Position numbers and translations under genes: made by a program
Part shown: piece by piece, positions 34,726 to 44,147 of the stretch
Layout of the letters: each line of letters starts with the position of its first letter
How positions within the stretch are numbered: position 1 is the first letter of the stretch
Notes under the pieces: model-generated
Databases searched by the model: none
What the model was told of the DNA's origin: nothing
The model's input: only the letters and a program-made list of their open reading frames with translations
NCBI RefSeq assembly: GCF_900102375.1
Contig: NZ_FNBO01000010.1
Location: 1-64,000, forward strand
DNA: 64,000 bases
Direction: 5' to 3'
Source: Halorubrum xinjiangense
GTDB lineage: Archaea > Halobacteriota > Halobacteria > Halobacteriales > Haloferacaceae

Positions 34726-37524
34726 ATGACTCAGTCGGGGCTGTCGGACTTCTCGTCGACCGGGGACGCGGGCGACGGGACCGACGGCGACACGGACACC
34801 GAACGGGAGGAGCTGGCCGCCCAGGAGGCGGCCGTCGTCGCCGGCGGCGGACGCGGGCACGTCAGCGACGTCGTCGACGTCGACGAGGCGAAGTTCCCGG
34901 AGTCGACCGGGACCGTCGAGCTGATGATCACCCAGATCGACTACGCCGTCGAGGGGTACGGCAGCGACGAGTACCCGGTCGTCCACGTGTTCGGCCGACG
35001 ACCCGCGGAGCACGTCGAGGACGCCGACCACGACGTCGTCGAACACCTCCGCGTGCTGGGGGTCGAGCCGTACTTCTACGTTCCCACGGCCGACCTCGAC
35101 CGCGACCCCGTCGAGGAGTACGACGTGGTGATCGGGACCCGAGAAGAGAACCCCGACGGCGAGCCGTACGAGAGCATCCGCGGTGAGCCGCTCACCCGGA
35201 TCGTCACCCGGACGCCCCGCGACGTGGGGAACATCCGCGACGACTTCGCGACCAGCTTCGAGGCGGACATCCTCTTCCCGAACCGTTTTTTGATCGACAA
35301 CGGGCTCAACGGCGGGATCCGCGTCGAGGAGCGCCGGCTCGACGACGGCGAGGGGACGATCCAGGTCCACGAAGGTATGCTCGAACCGGCCGAGGTCGAC
35401 GCCGAGATGCGCGTGAACACCTTCGACATCGAGGTGGACGACCGGCGCGGGTTCCCCGAGGACGGCGAGGAGCCGATCATCTGTCTCACCAGCCACGACT
35501 CCTACGACGACGAGTACGTCGTCTGGCTGTACGACGCGCCGGAAGCGGAGGTGCCGCCGCCCGAAGACCTCCCCGACTACGAGGGGATCGTCGGCGATGG
35601 CGAAGATCTCGACTTCAGGGTCCGCACCTTCGAAGAGGAGGCCGCGATGCTCGACGCGTTCGTCGAGTACATCGGCGAAACCGACGTAGATCTTATGACG
35701 GGGTGGAATTTCGAAGATTTCGACGCGCCGTACCTGCTCGATCGGATGGAAGTGCTCGACGAGGGGAGCCAGTACGACCTCTCCGTCGACCGGCTCTCTC
35801 GAATCGGCGAGGTGTGGCGCTCCGGCTGGGGCGGCCCCAACGTCAAGGGCCGGGTCGTCTTCGACCTGCTGTACGCCTACAAGCGCACGATGTTCACGGA
35901 GTTGGAGTCGTACCGACTCGACGCCGTCGGCGAGCGCGAACTCGGCGTCGGCAAGGAGCGCTACACGGGCGACATCGGCGACCTCTGGGAGCAGGACCCC
36001 GAGCGCTTACTGGAGTACAGCATCCGCGACGTGGAGCTGTGCGTCGAGATCGACCGGAAACAGGACGTGATCGCCTTCTGGGACGAGGTGCGGACCTTCG
36101 TCGGCTGTAAGATCGAGGACGCGCCGACCCCCGGCGACACCGTCGACATGTACGTCCTCCACAAGGCGTTCGGGAAGTTCGCGCTCCCGACGAAGGGCCA
36201 ACAGGAGTCGGAGGAGTTCGAGGGCGGCGCCGTCTTCGACCCGATCACGGGCGTCAAGGAGATGGTGACGGTCCAGGACCTGAAGAGCCTCTACCCGATG
36301 TGTATGGTGACGATAAACGCCGGCCCGGAGACGAAAGTCGACCCCGACGAGTACGACGGCGAGACGTACGTCGCGCCCAACGGGACGCACTTTCAGAAGG
36401 AGCCCGACGGGATCATGCGCGAGATGGTCGACGAACTCCTCTCCGAGCGCGAGGAGAAGAAGGCGCTCCGCAACGACCACGATCCCGGCACCGAACCCTA
36501 CGAGCAGTACGACCGACAGCAGGCCTCTGTCAAGGTTATTATGAATTCTTTATATGGGGTAACGGGATGGGATCGGTTCCGTCTCTACGACAAAGAGGGC
36601 GCAGCAGCCGTCACAGCGACCGGTCGGGAAGTCATCGACTTTACCGAGGAGGCCGCAGAGGAGCTAAACTATCAAGTTGCTTATGGTGACACCGACAGCG
36701 TTATGTTATCTTTATCTGACATGTCGAAGGAGGAGGCGATCGAGACCTCCTTCGAGATAGAGGACCACATCAACGAGCGCTACGACGACTTCGCGCGCGA
36801 GGAGCTGAACGCCGACGACCATCGCTTCCAGATCGAGTTCGAGAAGCTCTACCGGCGGTTCTTCCAGGCGGGCAAAAAGAAGCGGTACGCCGGCCACATC
36901 ATCTGGAAGGAGGGGAAAGACGTCGACGACATCGACATCACCGGCTTCGAGTACAAGCGCTCGGACATCGCCGGCATCACGAAGGAAGTCCAGCAGAACG
37001 TCATCGAGACGATCGTCACGGGCGACGACATCGACGAGGACATGGGAGAAGTGAAAGAGTACCTCGTGGACGTCATCGCGCGCGTGCTCGACGGCGACAT
37101 GGACCTCGACGAGATCGGGATCCCCGGCGGGATCGGGAAGAAGCTCGACGCCTACGACACGCCGACCGCGCAGGTCCGCGGGGCGAAGTACGCGAACCTG
37201 CTGCTCGGGACCAACTTCGGGAGCGGGTCGAAGCCGAAGCGGCTCTACATCGAGAAGGTCCACCCCGACTTCTGGGCGCGGATGGAAGACGAGGAGGGGC
37301 TCGACCCGCAGCGCGACCGCCTGTACGGGGAGTTCAAACGCGATCCGGACGTGATCTGCTTCGAGTACGCGGATCAGGTGCCCGACGAGTTCGAGGTCGA
37401 CTGGGAGAAGATGCTGGACAAGACGCTGAAGGGGCCGATAGAACGCGTGATCGAGGCGCTCGGGATGTCGTGGGAGGAGGTGAAGACGGGCCAAGAGCAG
37501 ACCGGACTCGGCTCGTTCATGTGA
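34726..37524 (+). CDS. polB: family B replicative DNA polymerase
   Basis: A 932-residue replicative polymerase with 3'-5' proofreading. Exonuclease motifs are TFDIEVDD (D233, E235), TGWNFEDFDAPYL and YSIRDVEL. Polymerase motifs are DLKSLYP (A), KVIMNSLYG (B, from K603), YGDTDSV (C, from Y653) and KKKRYAGH. The protein is contiguous: no intein interrupts motifs A, B or C, although many haloarchaeal polB genes carry them. Codon use is oddly AT-rich only at 36535-36562 and 36664-36720, exactly on motifs B and C (see findings). The first 60 residues are a disordered acidic leader. Confidence 0.95.
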   Translation: MTQSGLSDFSSTGDAGDGTDGDTDTEREELAAQEAAVVAGGGRGHVSDVVDVDEAKFPESTGTVELMITQIDYAVEGYGSDEYPVVHVFGRRPAEHVEDADHDVVEHLRVLGVEPYFYVPTADLDRDPVEEYDVVIGTREENPDGEPYESIRGEPLTRIVTRTPRDVGNIRDDFATSFEADILFPNRFLIDNGLNGGIRVEERRLDDGEGTIQVHEGMLEPAEVDAEMRVNTFDIEVDDRRGFPEDGEEPIICLTSHDSYDDEYVVWLYDAPEAEVPPPEDLPDYEGIVGDGEDLDFRVRTFEEEAAMLDAFVEYIGETDVDLMTGWNFEDFDAPYLLDRMEVLDEGSQYDLSVDRLSRIGEVWRSGWGGPNVKGRVVFDLLYAYKRTMFTELESYRLDAVGERELGVGKERYTGDIGDLWEQDPERLLEYSIRDVELCVEIDRKQDVIAFWDEVRTFVGCKIEDAPTPGDTVDMYVLHKAFGKFALPTKGQQESEEFEGGAVFDPITGVKEMVTVQDLKSLYPMCMVTINAGPETKVDPDEYDGETYVAPNGTHFQKEPDGIMREMVDELLSEREEKKALRNDHDPGTEPYEQYDRQQASVKVIMNSLYGVTGWDRFRLYDKEGAAAVTATGREVIDFTEEAAEELNYQVAYGDTDSVMLSLSDMSKEEAIETSFEIEDHINERYDDFAREELNADDHRFQIEFEKLYRRFFQAGKKKRYAGHIIWKEGKDVDDIDITGFEYKRSDIAGITKEVQQNVIETIVTGDDIDEDMGEVKEYLVDVIARVLDGDMDLDEIGIPGGIGKKLDAYDTPTAQVRGAKYANLLLGTNFGSGSKPKRLYIEKVHPDFWARMEDEEGLDPQRDRLYGEFKRDPDVICFEYADQVPDEFEVDWEKMLDKTLKGPIERVIEALGMSWEEVKTGQEQTGLGSFM

Positions 37525-37669
37525 CCTTCGGCGAGGAGAAACACTGCGTGCCGAAAGCAGTTTTCGATCGGAAGAAAATTTCTTGGTCGATCTGCGATTT
37601 TTGAGGCAGAGATGCGTAACCGTTAACCCCAGCAACACCTACTGTACGCACACGAGGCACGAGAACACA

Positions 37670-38596
37670 ATGGCAACTCTCGAAATCAACGACCTTCGGG
37701 CACGAGTGGCCGAAGAGGGCGGTGAACGGATCCTTCGCGGCGTCGACCTGACCGTCGAGTCCGGGGACATCCACGCGCTGATGGGTCCCAACGGCTCGGG
37801 GAAGTCGACGCTGGCGAAGGTGATCGCCGGCCACCCGGCCTACGAGGTGACCGACGGGTCGATCGCCCTCCACCTCAGCGAGGAGGACGTCGCCGACGTC
37901 GACGCCGACCTCGACGACGACGATTACCACTGGGAGCTGCTCGAGCTGGAGCCGAACGAGCGCGCCGCGCTCGGCATCTTCCTCGGCTTCCAGTACCCCG
38001 CCGAGATCGAAGGCGTCACCATGACCAACTTCCTCCGACAGGCCCTCAACGCGAAGGCCGACGAGCGCGAGGAGCTGTTCGAAGATGAAGACGAAGAGGA
38101 GGCGGAGGCCGACGAGGCCGACGACGACGAGGGGTACGAGACCTCCCCGATGGAGGGCCCCGCGGACGACGGCGAGATCGGCGTCGCCGAGTTCCAGGAG
38201 ATCCTCTCGGAGAAGATGGAGCTGCTCGACATGGACGAGAAGTTCATGCAGCGCTACCTCAACGCCGGCTTCTCCGGCGGCGAGAAGAAACAGAACGAGG
38301 TCCTCCAGGCCGCGATGCTGGAGCCGAGCGTCGCCGTACTTGACGAGATCGACTCCGGGCTCGACATCGACCGCCTGAAGGACGTCTCAAAGGGGATCAA
38401 CGCGCTCCGCGACGAGCAGGGCACGGGCATCCTCCAGATCACCCACTACCAGCGCATCCTCGACTACGTCGAGCCCGACCACGTCCACGTCATGCTCGAT
38501 GGCGAAGTCGTGAAGAGCGGCGGCGCGGAGCTCGCCGAGAAGCTCGAGGACGAGGGGTACGACTGGGTCCGCGAGGACGCCTTCGAGGCGGCGTAA
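37670..38596 (+). CDS. sufC: Fe-S cluster assembly ATPase SufC
   Basis: A 308-residue ABC-type ATPase that drives iron-sulfur cluster assembly on SufBD. Walker A GPNGSGKST is at 39-47, the Q-loop is GFQYPAEIEG, the signature is SGGEKKQNE (about 202) and Walker B is VLDEIDSGLD. It is about 50 residues longer than bacterial SufC because of an acidic insert (about 136-175, EDEDEEEAEADEADDDEG) in the helical domain. ATG 37670 gives the standard MATLEIND start; a 145-nt spacer separates it from polB. sufB follows 52 nt later. Confidence 0.94.
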   Translation: MATLEINDLRARVAEEGGERILRGVDLTVESGDIHALMGPNGSGKSTLAKVIAGHPAYEVTDGSIALHLSEEDVADVDADLDDDDYHWELLELEPNERAALGIFLGFQYPAEIEGVTMTNFLRQALNAKADEREELFEDEDEEEAEADEADDDEGYETSPMEGPADDGEIGVAEFQEILSEKMELLDMDEKFMQRYLNAGFSGGEKKQNEVLQAAMLEPSVAVLDEIDSGLDIDRLKDVSKGINALRDEQGTGILQITHYQRILDYVEPDHVHVMLDGEVVKSGGAELAEKLEDEGYDWVREDAFEAA

Positions 38597-38648
38597 TCGA
38601 ATGTGGTCACGCAACACACGTAAACACGGGAATCCGTAACAATACACT

Positions 38649-40079
38649 ATGAGTTCACAACAGGACGACCTCAAGGAGACAGACACCGAGGCTCGCTTCG
38701 AGTTCAAGAAGGAGGAGAACTCCGCCTTCAAAAGCGAGAAAGGCCTCACCGAGGAGACGGTCCGCGTCATCTCGGAGGACAAAGACGAGCCGGAGTGGAT
38801 GCTGGAGCGCCGCCTGCGCGCGCTCAAGCAGTTCCAGAAGATGCCGATGCCGACCGACTGGCCCGGCCAGCCGGACCTGAGCGAGGTCGACATCGACGAG
38901 ATCGTACCGTACATCCGCCCGGACATCGACAAGCGCGGCGGCGCCGACAGCTGGGAGGACCTTCCGGAGGAGATCCAGGACACGTTCGACAAGCTGGGCA
39001 TCCCGGAGGCAGAGAAGAACGCGCTCTCGGGCGTCGGCGCGCAGTACGAGTCCGAGATCGTCTATCAGAACATGCAAGAGCAGTGGGAGGAGAAGGGCGT
39101 CATCTTCTGTGACATGGACAAGGCCGTCCAAGAGCACGAGGAGATCGTCCGCGAGCACTTCATGACGAAGTGCGTTCCCCCGAGCGACAACAAGTTCGCC
39201 GCGCTTCACGGCGCCATCTGGTCCGGCGGCTCGTTCGTCTACGTCCCGGAGAATACCACCGTGGAGATGCCCGTACAGGCGTACTTCCGGATGAACTCCG
39301 AGGGGATGGGCCAGTTCGAGCACACGCTCATCATCGCCGAAGAGGGCTCCGAGGTCCACTACATCGAGGGCTGTTCCGCCCCGAAGTACTCGGCCTTTAA
39401 CCTCCACTCCGGCGGCGTCGAGGTGTTCGTCGGCGAGGACGCCCACGTCCAGTACTCGACCGTCCAGAACTGGTCGAAGAACACGTACAACCTGAACACG
39501 AAACGCGCCATCGCCGAGAAGGGCGGCCGCATGGAGTGGATCTCCGGATCGATGGGCTCGAAGGCGACGATGCTGTACCCCTCGACGATCCTGAAAGGCC
39601 GCGGCGCCTCCGACAACCACATCACCATCGCCTTCGCGGGCGAGGGCCAGGACATCGACACCGGCGCGAAGGTGTACCACAACGCGCCCGACACCAAGTC
39701 CACCGTCGAGTCGAAATCTATCGCGAAAGACGGCGGCCGCACTAACTACCGCGGCCTCGTCCACATCGCCGACGGCGCCGAGAACTCCTCGACCGCCGTC
39801 GAGTGCGACGCCCTGATGTTCGACAACGAGTCCACCTCGGACACGATGCCGTACATGGAGATCAACGAGTCGAAAGTCGACGTCGCCCACGAGGCGACCG
39901 TCGGCAAGATCGGCGACGAGGACATCTTCTACCTCCAGTCCCGCGGGCTGGACGACGACGACGCCAAACAGATGATCGTCTCGGGCTTCATCGAGCCCAT
40001 CACCGAAGAGCTGCCCATCGAGTACGCCGTCGAGCTCAACCGGCTCGTCGAACTCGAAATGGAGGGCTCGCTCGGATAA
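38649..40079 (+). CDS. sufB: Fe-S cluster assembly protein SufB
   Basis: A 476-residue scaffold subunit on which Fe-S clusters are built from SufS-derived sulfur. The beta-helix core with EGCSAPKYSAFNLHSGGVEV and the C-terminal SRGLDDDDAKQMIVSGFIEP block are diagnostic; the N-terminal EPEWMLERRLRALKQF helix is standard. CSAP includes the cysteine proposed for cluster chemistry. It is followed after 1 nt by sufD. No sufS or sufE gene is seen in this window, so sulfur supply comes from elsewhere. Confidence 0.95.
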   Translation: MSSQQDDLKETDTEARFEFKKEENSAFKSEKGLTEETVRVISEDKDEPEWMLERRLRALKQFQKMPMPTDWPGQPDLSEVDIDEIVPYIRPDIDKRGGADSWEDLPEEIQDTFDKLGIPEAEKNALSGVGAQYESEIVYQNMQEQWEEKGVIFCDMDKAVQEHEEIVREHFMTKCVPPSDNKFAALHGAIWSGGSFVYVPENTTVEMPVQAYFRMNSEGMGQFEHTLIIAEEGSEVHYIEGCSAPKYSAFNLHSGGVEVFVGEDAHVQYSTVQNWSKNTYNLNTKRAIAEKGGRMEWISGSMGSKATMLYPSTILKGRGASDNHITIAFAGEGQDIDTGAKVYHNAPDTKSTVESKSIAKDGGRTNYRGLVHIADGAENSSTAVECDALMFDNESTSDTMPYMEINESKVDVAHEATVGKIGDEDIFYLQSRGLDDDDAKQMIVSGFIEPITEELPIEYAVELNRLVELEMEGSLG

Positions 40080-40080
40080 C

Positions 40081-41295
40081 ATGAGCACGCAAGCAATCGA
40101 GAGCCTCTCAGAGGACACGGTACGACGCATCGCCGAGGAACGCGACGAGCCCGAGTGGCTCTTGGAAACCCGCCTGAACGCGCTTTCGGCGCTGGAGACG
40201 GCGGAGCTCCCCGACGTCATCCAGACGCCCGGCCGCCGCTGGACCGACCTAGGGGCGCTCGACTTCGAGGCGCTCGTCGACCCGCTGAACCAGTCGGACG
40301 CGACCGAGCGGAGCGCGGGCGACGACGAGGTCGTCGTCCTGCCGTTCACCGAGGCGCTCGACGAGTACGGCGACGTCATCGAGGCGAACTTCGGCTCCGT
40401 CCTCGACCCCGAGCACAACTACCTCACGGCGCTTTCGGTCGCGCTGTTCACCACCGGCACGTTCGTCTACGTCCCCGAGGGCGTCGACGTCGAGGACGTG
40501 ACGGTGCGCGCGGAGATGAACTCCCGCTCGCTGTTCAGCCAGACGCTCGTCGTCGCCGAGGAGTCGTCGTCCGTGACGATCCTCGAGTCGATCGAGACGG
40601 GTGACGACGAGGTCGCCGACGACCGCTACTTCTCGAACCTCGTCGAGGTCGTCGCGGGCGAGAACGCGAACGTCCAGTTCGGCTCGCTCCAGAACCTCGA
40701 CGACGACGCGTACACCTACTCGCTGAAGCGCGGCGTGACCGACACGTACGCGACGGTCGACTGGATCGAGAGCAACTTCGGCTCGAAGCTCACCCGCTCG
40801 GACATCGAGACCGAGCTCAACGGCGACGGCTCCGAGAGCCAGATCGTCGGGACGTTCTTCGGCACGGACGACCAGCACTTCGACATCAACGCCCGCGTGT
40901 GGCACCAGGCGGAGCAGACGACCGCGGACCTCGTCACGCGCGGCGTGCTCGACGACGTCGCCCGCTCCGTCTACGAGGGCGTCCAGGACGTCGGCGAGGA
41001 CGCGTGGAACACCTCCAGCTACCAGCGCGAGAACACGCTGATGCTGTCGGACGACGCCGAGGCCGACGCGTCGCCGAAGCTGATCATCCACAACCACGAC
41101 ACCGAGGCCTCCCACTCCGCGACGGTGGGTCAGGTCGACGCCGAGGACCTGTTCTACCTCGAGAGCCGCTCGATCGACTCGCGGACGGCCCGGAACATGC
41201 TCGTCGAGGGCTTCTTCGTGCCCGTCCTAGAGGAGATCGCGGTCGACGAGTTCCGCGACGACGTCGAGGAGCTCGTCATCGAGCGCCTCCAGTAA
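40081..41295 (+). CDS. sufD: Fe-S cluster assembly protein SufD
   Basis: A 404-residue SufB paralogue forming the SufBC2D complex. EPEWLLETRLNAL near the N-terminus mirrors SufB; the beta-helix shows QFGSLQNLDDDAYTYSLKRG and SNFGSKLTRSDIETELNGDGS, and the end has FYLESRSIDSRTARNMLVEGFF. The start codon follows the sufB stop by 1 nt, so expression is coupled. The order sufC-sufB-sufD is the normal haloarchaeal arrangement. Confidence 0.95.
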   Translation: MSTQAIESLSEDTVRRIAEERDEPEWLLETRLNALSALETAELPDVIQTPGRRWTDLGALDFEALVDPLNQSDATERSAGDDEVVVLPFTEALDEYGDVIEANFGSVLDPEHNYLTALSVALFTTGTFVYVPEGVDVEDVTVRAEMNSRSLFSQTLVVAEESSSVTILESIETGDDEVADDRYFSNLVEVVAGENANVQFGSLQNLDDDAYTYSLKRGVTDTYATVDWIESNFGSKLTRSDIETELNGDGSESQIVGTFFGTDDQHFDINARVWHQAEQTTADLVTRGVLDDVARSVYEGVQDVGEDAWNTSSYQRENTLMLSDDAEADASPKLIIHNHDTEASHSATVGQVDAEDLFYLESRSIDSRTARNMLVEGFFVPVLEEIAVDEFRDDVEELVIERLQ

Positions 41296-41407
41296 GGCCC
41301 TCGCTCGGTTCTCGTCCGCCGAACGAATTTTTCAGTCTCGCCTCGCCCGCGGAGCGACCGGTGCGCGAGGGGAACGGCTTAAGACCGACGACGCCCGAGT
41401 CCGGAGT

Positions 41408-41449
41408 ATGCGTACCCGCGTATCGTGCCGTCTTGGGTGGTCGCGGTGA
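41408..41449 (+). CDS. possible 13-codon upstream ORF
   Basis: ATG 41408 encodes MRTRVSCRLGWSR and stops at TGA 41447-41449, overlapping the GTG start of the ferritin-like gene (GTGA). CTTAAG (41373-41378) is a TATA-like box about 30 nt upstream, so this ATG may be the first start on the message. It may serve only for translational coupling. Evidence is positional. Confidence 0.3.
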   Translation: MRTRVSCRLGWSR

Positions 41450-41931
41450 GCGTGAGCCAGCGGGTCGCCTCCGACGACCAGCTCGCGCGGCTGCTCCAGA
41501 TCGGAATCGTGCTCGAAGAGGTCGTCGAAGCGCGAACGCACCGCCACTACCAACAGCTGGACGCCGAGCTCGACGCGGAGGTGGAGACCCTACTCGCGGA
41601 CGCCGCCGAAGAGTCGGCCGACCACCGGGAGCGGCTGGAGGCCCTCGTCGAGGGGCTCGGCGTCGACAGCGTCCCGTTCGGCGAGATCGAGTCGCTGGTC
41701 GACGCCCGCTACGGGCGGACGCGACCGGAGGACTTCGACGACGTGTTGTACGACCAGCTGTGCAACGAGGAGACGGCGTACAAGTTCTACGACGACCTCA
41801 TCGAGGCGATCGAGGGATCCGACGCCGCGTTCTCGATCGACCGCGAGGAGCTGCTCGCCACCTTGACGACGATCCGCGACGAGGAGGCCGAGGGAGTGCG
41901 CGAGGTCACGGAGGTCATGGAGCGCCGATGA
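41446..41931 (+). CDS. ferritin-like/rubrerythrin-like four-helix protein
   Basis: A 161-residue, mostly helical protein from GTG 41446 (VSVSQRVASDDQLARLLQ). Carboxylate/histidine pairs fit a ferritin-like di-iron bundle: EEVVEARTHRHYQ early, EESADHRERLEALVE, and CNEETAYKFYDDLIEAIEG later. Position between sufCBD and a DtxR-type regulator fits an iron storage or iron-sensing role. There is no C-terminal rubredoxin domain, so it is not a full rubrerythrin. GTG 41425 is an alternative start. Its stop overlaps a mini-ORF that runs into the regulator. Confidence 0.75.
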   Translation: MSVSQRVASDDQLARLLQIGIVLEEVVEARTHRHYQQLDAELDAEVETLLADAAEESADHRERLEALVEGLGVDSVPFGEIESLVDARYGRTRPEDFDDVLYDQLCNEETAYKFYDDLIEAIEGSDAAFSIDREELLATLTTIRDEEAEGVREVTEVMERR

Positions 41932-41978
41932 ACCGGGCAGACGAGTCGCCGACGAGCGCCGACGGAGGACAGCCGTGA
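41928..41978 (+). CDS. possible 16-codon bridging ORF
   Basis: ATG 41928 overlaps the ferritin-like stop (ATGA). It encodes MNRADESPTSADGGQP and ends at TGA 41976-41978, overlapping the regulator GTG at 41975 (GTGA). It includes GGAGG (41965-41969) as a ribosome-binding site for the regulator. It could be a coupling device that keeps ribosomes moving between the two genes. Confidence 0.35.
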   Translation: MNRADESPTSADGGQP

Positions 41979-42418
41979 ACACCGCAGATCAGTACCTCAA
42001 GACCATATACGTCGTACAGGACAGCGAAGACGGCCCCGCCTCGACCGGGTCGATCGCCGACGCGCTCGGCGTCAGCCCGGCCAGCGCCAACGAGATGATC
42101 GGCAAGCTCGAAGCGCGCGGCCTCGCGGAACACGAGAAGTACAAGGGCGTCAAGCTCACCGACGACGGAATCGTCCGTGCGCGAGACGCGCTCCAGACAT
42201 ACTGTATCATCGAGCGGTTCCTCGCGAACGTCCTCGCGGTCGAGGACTTCCAGGCCGAGGCCCGCGAGCTGGAGGCCGTCATCGACGACACGGTGGCCGA
42301 GCGGCTCGACACGATCATCGACCGCCAGCCGGAGTGTCCGGACTGCTTCGACCCCGAGTCCGACGCCTGCGCGTGCCTAGAGGTCGCGGCGGCGCCGGTC
42401 GAGCCGGAACAGCAGTAA
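41975..42418 (+). CDS. DtxR/SirR-type metal-dependent transcriptional regulator
   Basis: A 147-residue regulator expected to bind Fe(II) or Mn(II) and repress uptake genes. The N-terminal winged helix has GSIADALGVSPASANEMIGKLEARGL; the metal and dimer domain contains CIIERFLANVL and ends with CPDCFDPESDACACLE, a cysteine cluster. The SH3-like third domain of DtxR is absent. GTG 41975 follows a GGAGG site. It is at the end of the sufCBD-ferritin region. A DtxR-like palindrome lies at 62103 in this window. Confidence 0.87.
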   Translation: MNTADQYLKTIYVVQDSEDGPASTGSIADALGVSPASANEMIGKLEARGLAEHEKYKGVKLTDDGIVRARDALQTYCIIERFLANVLAVEDFQAEARELEAVIDDTVAERLDTIIDRQPECPDCFDPESDACACLEVAAAPVEPEQQ

Positions 42419-42446
42419 GAGGGCCGCCGGGCGGTCTCTCGGTCCC

Positions 42447-43697
42447 TTAGACGCCCGTCGAGTAGCGCAGAATCCCGGCGATGCCGCCGAACGCGTCGAG
42501 CAGCTGTTCGCCCTTCTCGAAGTCCGTGGAGATGAACCGCGTCTCGGTGCCGCGCTGCTCCGCGATGGCCATCAGGTGTTCGATGACGTCCTCGCGCTCC
42601 TCGACGTCGGCCGGCTCGCCGCACTCGCTACACTCGTGGTCGGGCGTCGAGTGGCGAGCGTCGAGCACCTCGTACTCCTCGTGGCCGTTCGGGCACTCGT
42701 AGACGACGACGTCGGAGCGGAGGTCCTCGGAGATGAGCAGGCGGTCGACGGAGCCCATGATGAGGTTCCGCCGGGTCTGCTCGAACCCGTAGGTCGCTTC
42801 CTGGCCGGTGTTGAGCTTCTCGAAGAACTCCTCCATGTCGTTTTTGTCCTGGACGATCTCCTGGTCGGCGAGCGCCTCTTGGCCCGCGTCGACGAGGTCC
42901 TTCAGCCCGGACTCGTCGGTGTACGCGACGTCGAACTTGCCCAGCACCTTGTCTTGCAGCTCGTGGTGGAGGTAGTCGCCGTCGAGGAACTCGTCTTTCG
43001 TCGGCGAGGGGCCGCCGACGAGGATGCCGTCGAGCTCGTGGCGCTTGTCGACGAAGAGGTCGTTGGCCATCCCCGCGACCTCCTGGTAGAAGTTGTCGAT
43101 CGCTTCGAGCCGGAGGCGGGCGAACCGCTGTGCGGACTGGCCGCCCTTCCGCTGTTTACCGGGGACGAGCGAGGAGGCGGACTTGACGGGCTCGACGCGT
43201 TTCCCCTTCAGCCAGCCGACGTTCGCCTCGCGGCGGTCTAAGACGATGAGCCCGAACAGCCCGGTGTCCTCGAGCATGTGTTCGAGCGGCTCGGTGAGGA
43301 ACTCCGAGTCGCAGTGGTAGCGGAACGACTCGACGGGCTGCGGGGGCGACTCCAGCGTCCGGGTGACCATGTCGGTTTGGCCGCCGCCGGCGTCGATGGC
43401 GCCGGAGAAGACGACGATCCCGTTCTCGGGCGGGAACGTGTCGTAGTAGCGCAGTCGGTCCTTGATCGACGTCAGCGCGTCTTGGACGGCCGTTCGGGTC
43501 TGCTTGGACTTGATGTTCGACGCCTCGCTGTGTTCCTGCGTGACGTGGGCCACCACGTCGGAGATCTGCCTGTCTTCGGGGATGTAGATGGTGACGAGCT
43601 GGGTGCCGGAGCCCTCGAAGTCTTTGAGCTCCTCGATGACCTTGCGGAACTCGTACTTCCGGCGGTCCGCGTTCGCCTCCTGTGCGTCGCTGCTCAT
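42447..43697 (-). CDS. prf1: peptide chain release factor aRF1
   Basis: A 416-residue release factor recognising all three stop codons in the ribosomal A site. Domain 1 has NIKS (61-64) and the YxCxxxF motif Y127-C129-F133; domain 2 has GGQ at 185-187 for peptidyl-tRNA hydrolysis; domain 3 contains a zinc ribbon with CPNGH...CSECG at about 345-375. Length is normal. The gene converges with the DtxR regulator. Confidence 0.96.
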   Translation of the reverse strand: MSSDAQEANADRRKYEFRKVIEELKDFEGSGTQLVTIYIPEDRQISDVVAHVTQEHSEASNIKSKQTRTAVQDALTSIKDRLRYYDTFPPENGIVVFSGAIDAGGGQTDMVTRTLESPPQPVESFRYHCDSEFLTEPLEHMLEDTGLFGLIVLDRREANVGWLKGKRVEPVKSASSLVPGKQRKGGQSAQRFARLRLEAIDNFYQEVAGMANDLFVDKRHELDGILVGGPSPTKDEFLDGDYLHHELQDKVLGKFDVAYTDESGLKDLVDAGQEALADQEIVQDKNDMEEFFEKLNTGQEATYGFEQTRRNLIMGSVDRLLISEDLRSDVVVYECPNGHEEYEVLDARHSTPDHECSECGEPADVEEREDVIEHLMAIAEQRGTETRFISTDFEKGEQLLDAFGGIAGILRYSTGV

Positions 43698-43806
43698 TAC
43701 GTACCGTTCGCTCCCGTGCGGGTAAGTAATCTTTGACCTGGCGGGCTCTCCCCGGTGAGACCCCCCGGATCAGGGGCGAGCGGCGGCGTCGAAGCCGGGT
43801 TCGTTC

Positions 43807-44067
43807 TCAGGCGTAGTGTTCCTCGAGGTACTCGACGATGTCGTCGCTCTCGTACATCGCGACGCCGCGGTCGGAGTCGACGAGGTACGGGATCTGGTCG
43901 TCGCCGGCCGCGGTGAGCTCGTCGTGAGTGACCTCGTTGGTGACGTCGCCGCCGACGTCGCCGGGCAGCCGCGGGTTGTGCGCGACGTAGGAGACGCCGA
44001 GTTCGGAGAGCGTCTCGCGGACCTTCGCGCAGTGCGGACAGCCTTCCGACTGGTAAAGTTCGAGCAT
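43807..44067 (-). CDS. glutaredoxin family protein
   Basis: An 86-residue thioredoxin-fold protein starting MLELYQSEGCPHCAKV, with redox cysteines C10 and C13 and a cis-proline in DQIPYLVD. The C-terminal ESDDIVEYLEEHYA is typical of glutaredoxins and GST N-terminal domains. It would reduce mixed disulfides using the haloarchaeal thiol gamma-glutamylcysteine (known for the group). ATG 44067 is fixed by the first strand; the frame upstream overlaps argS and is a shadow. argS ends 80 nt before it. Confidence 0.88.
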   Translation of the reverse strand: MLELYQSEGCPHCAKVRETLSELGVSYVAHNPRLPGDVGGDVTNEVTHDELTAAGDDQIPYLVDSDRGVAMYESDDIVEYLEEHYA

Positions 44068-44147
44068 CGGTCGGCAGTACGGCGCCCGAGGAAAAACCGT
44101 TTGCGGGGACGGGAAACGTCGTCCCGGAGTCGCGTCTTCCGGCCGGG

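Noticed and set aside
34726-37524. Intein within polB
   Set aside because: Motifs A, B and C are continuous and total length is normal for an intein-free polymerase; only codon-usage scars remain.
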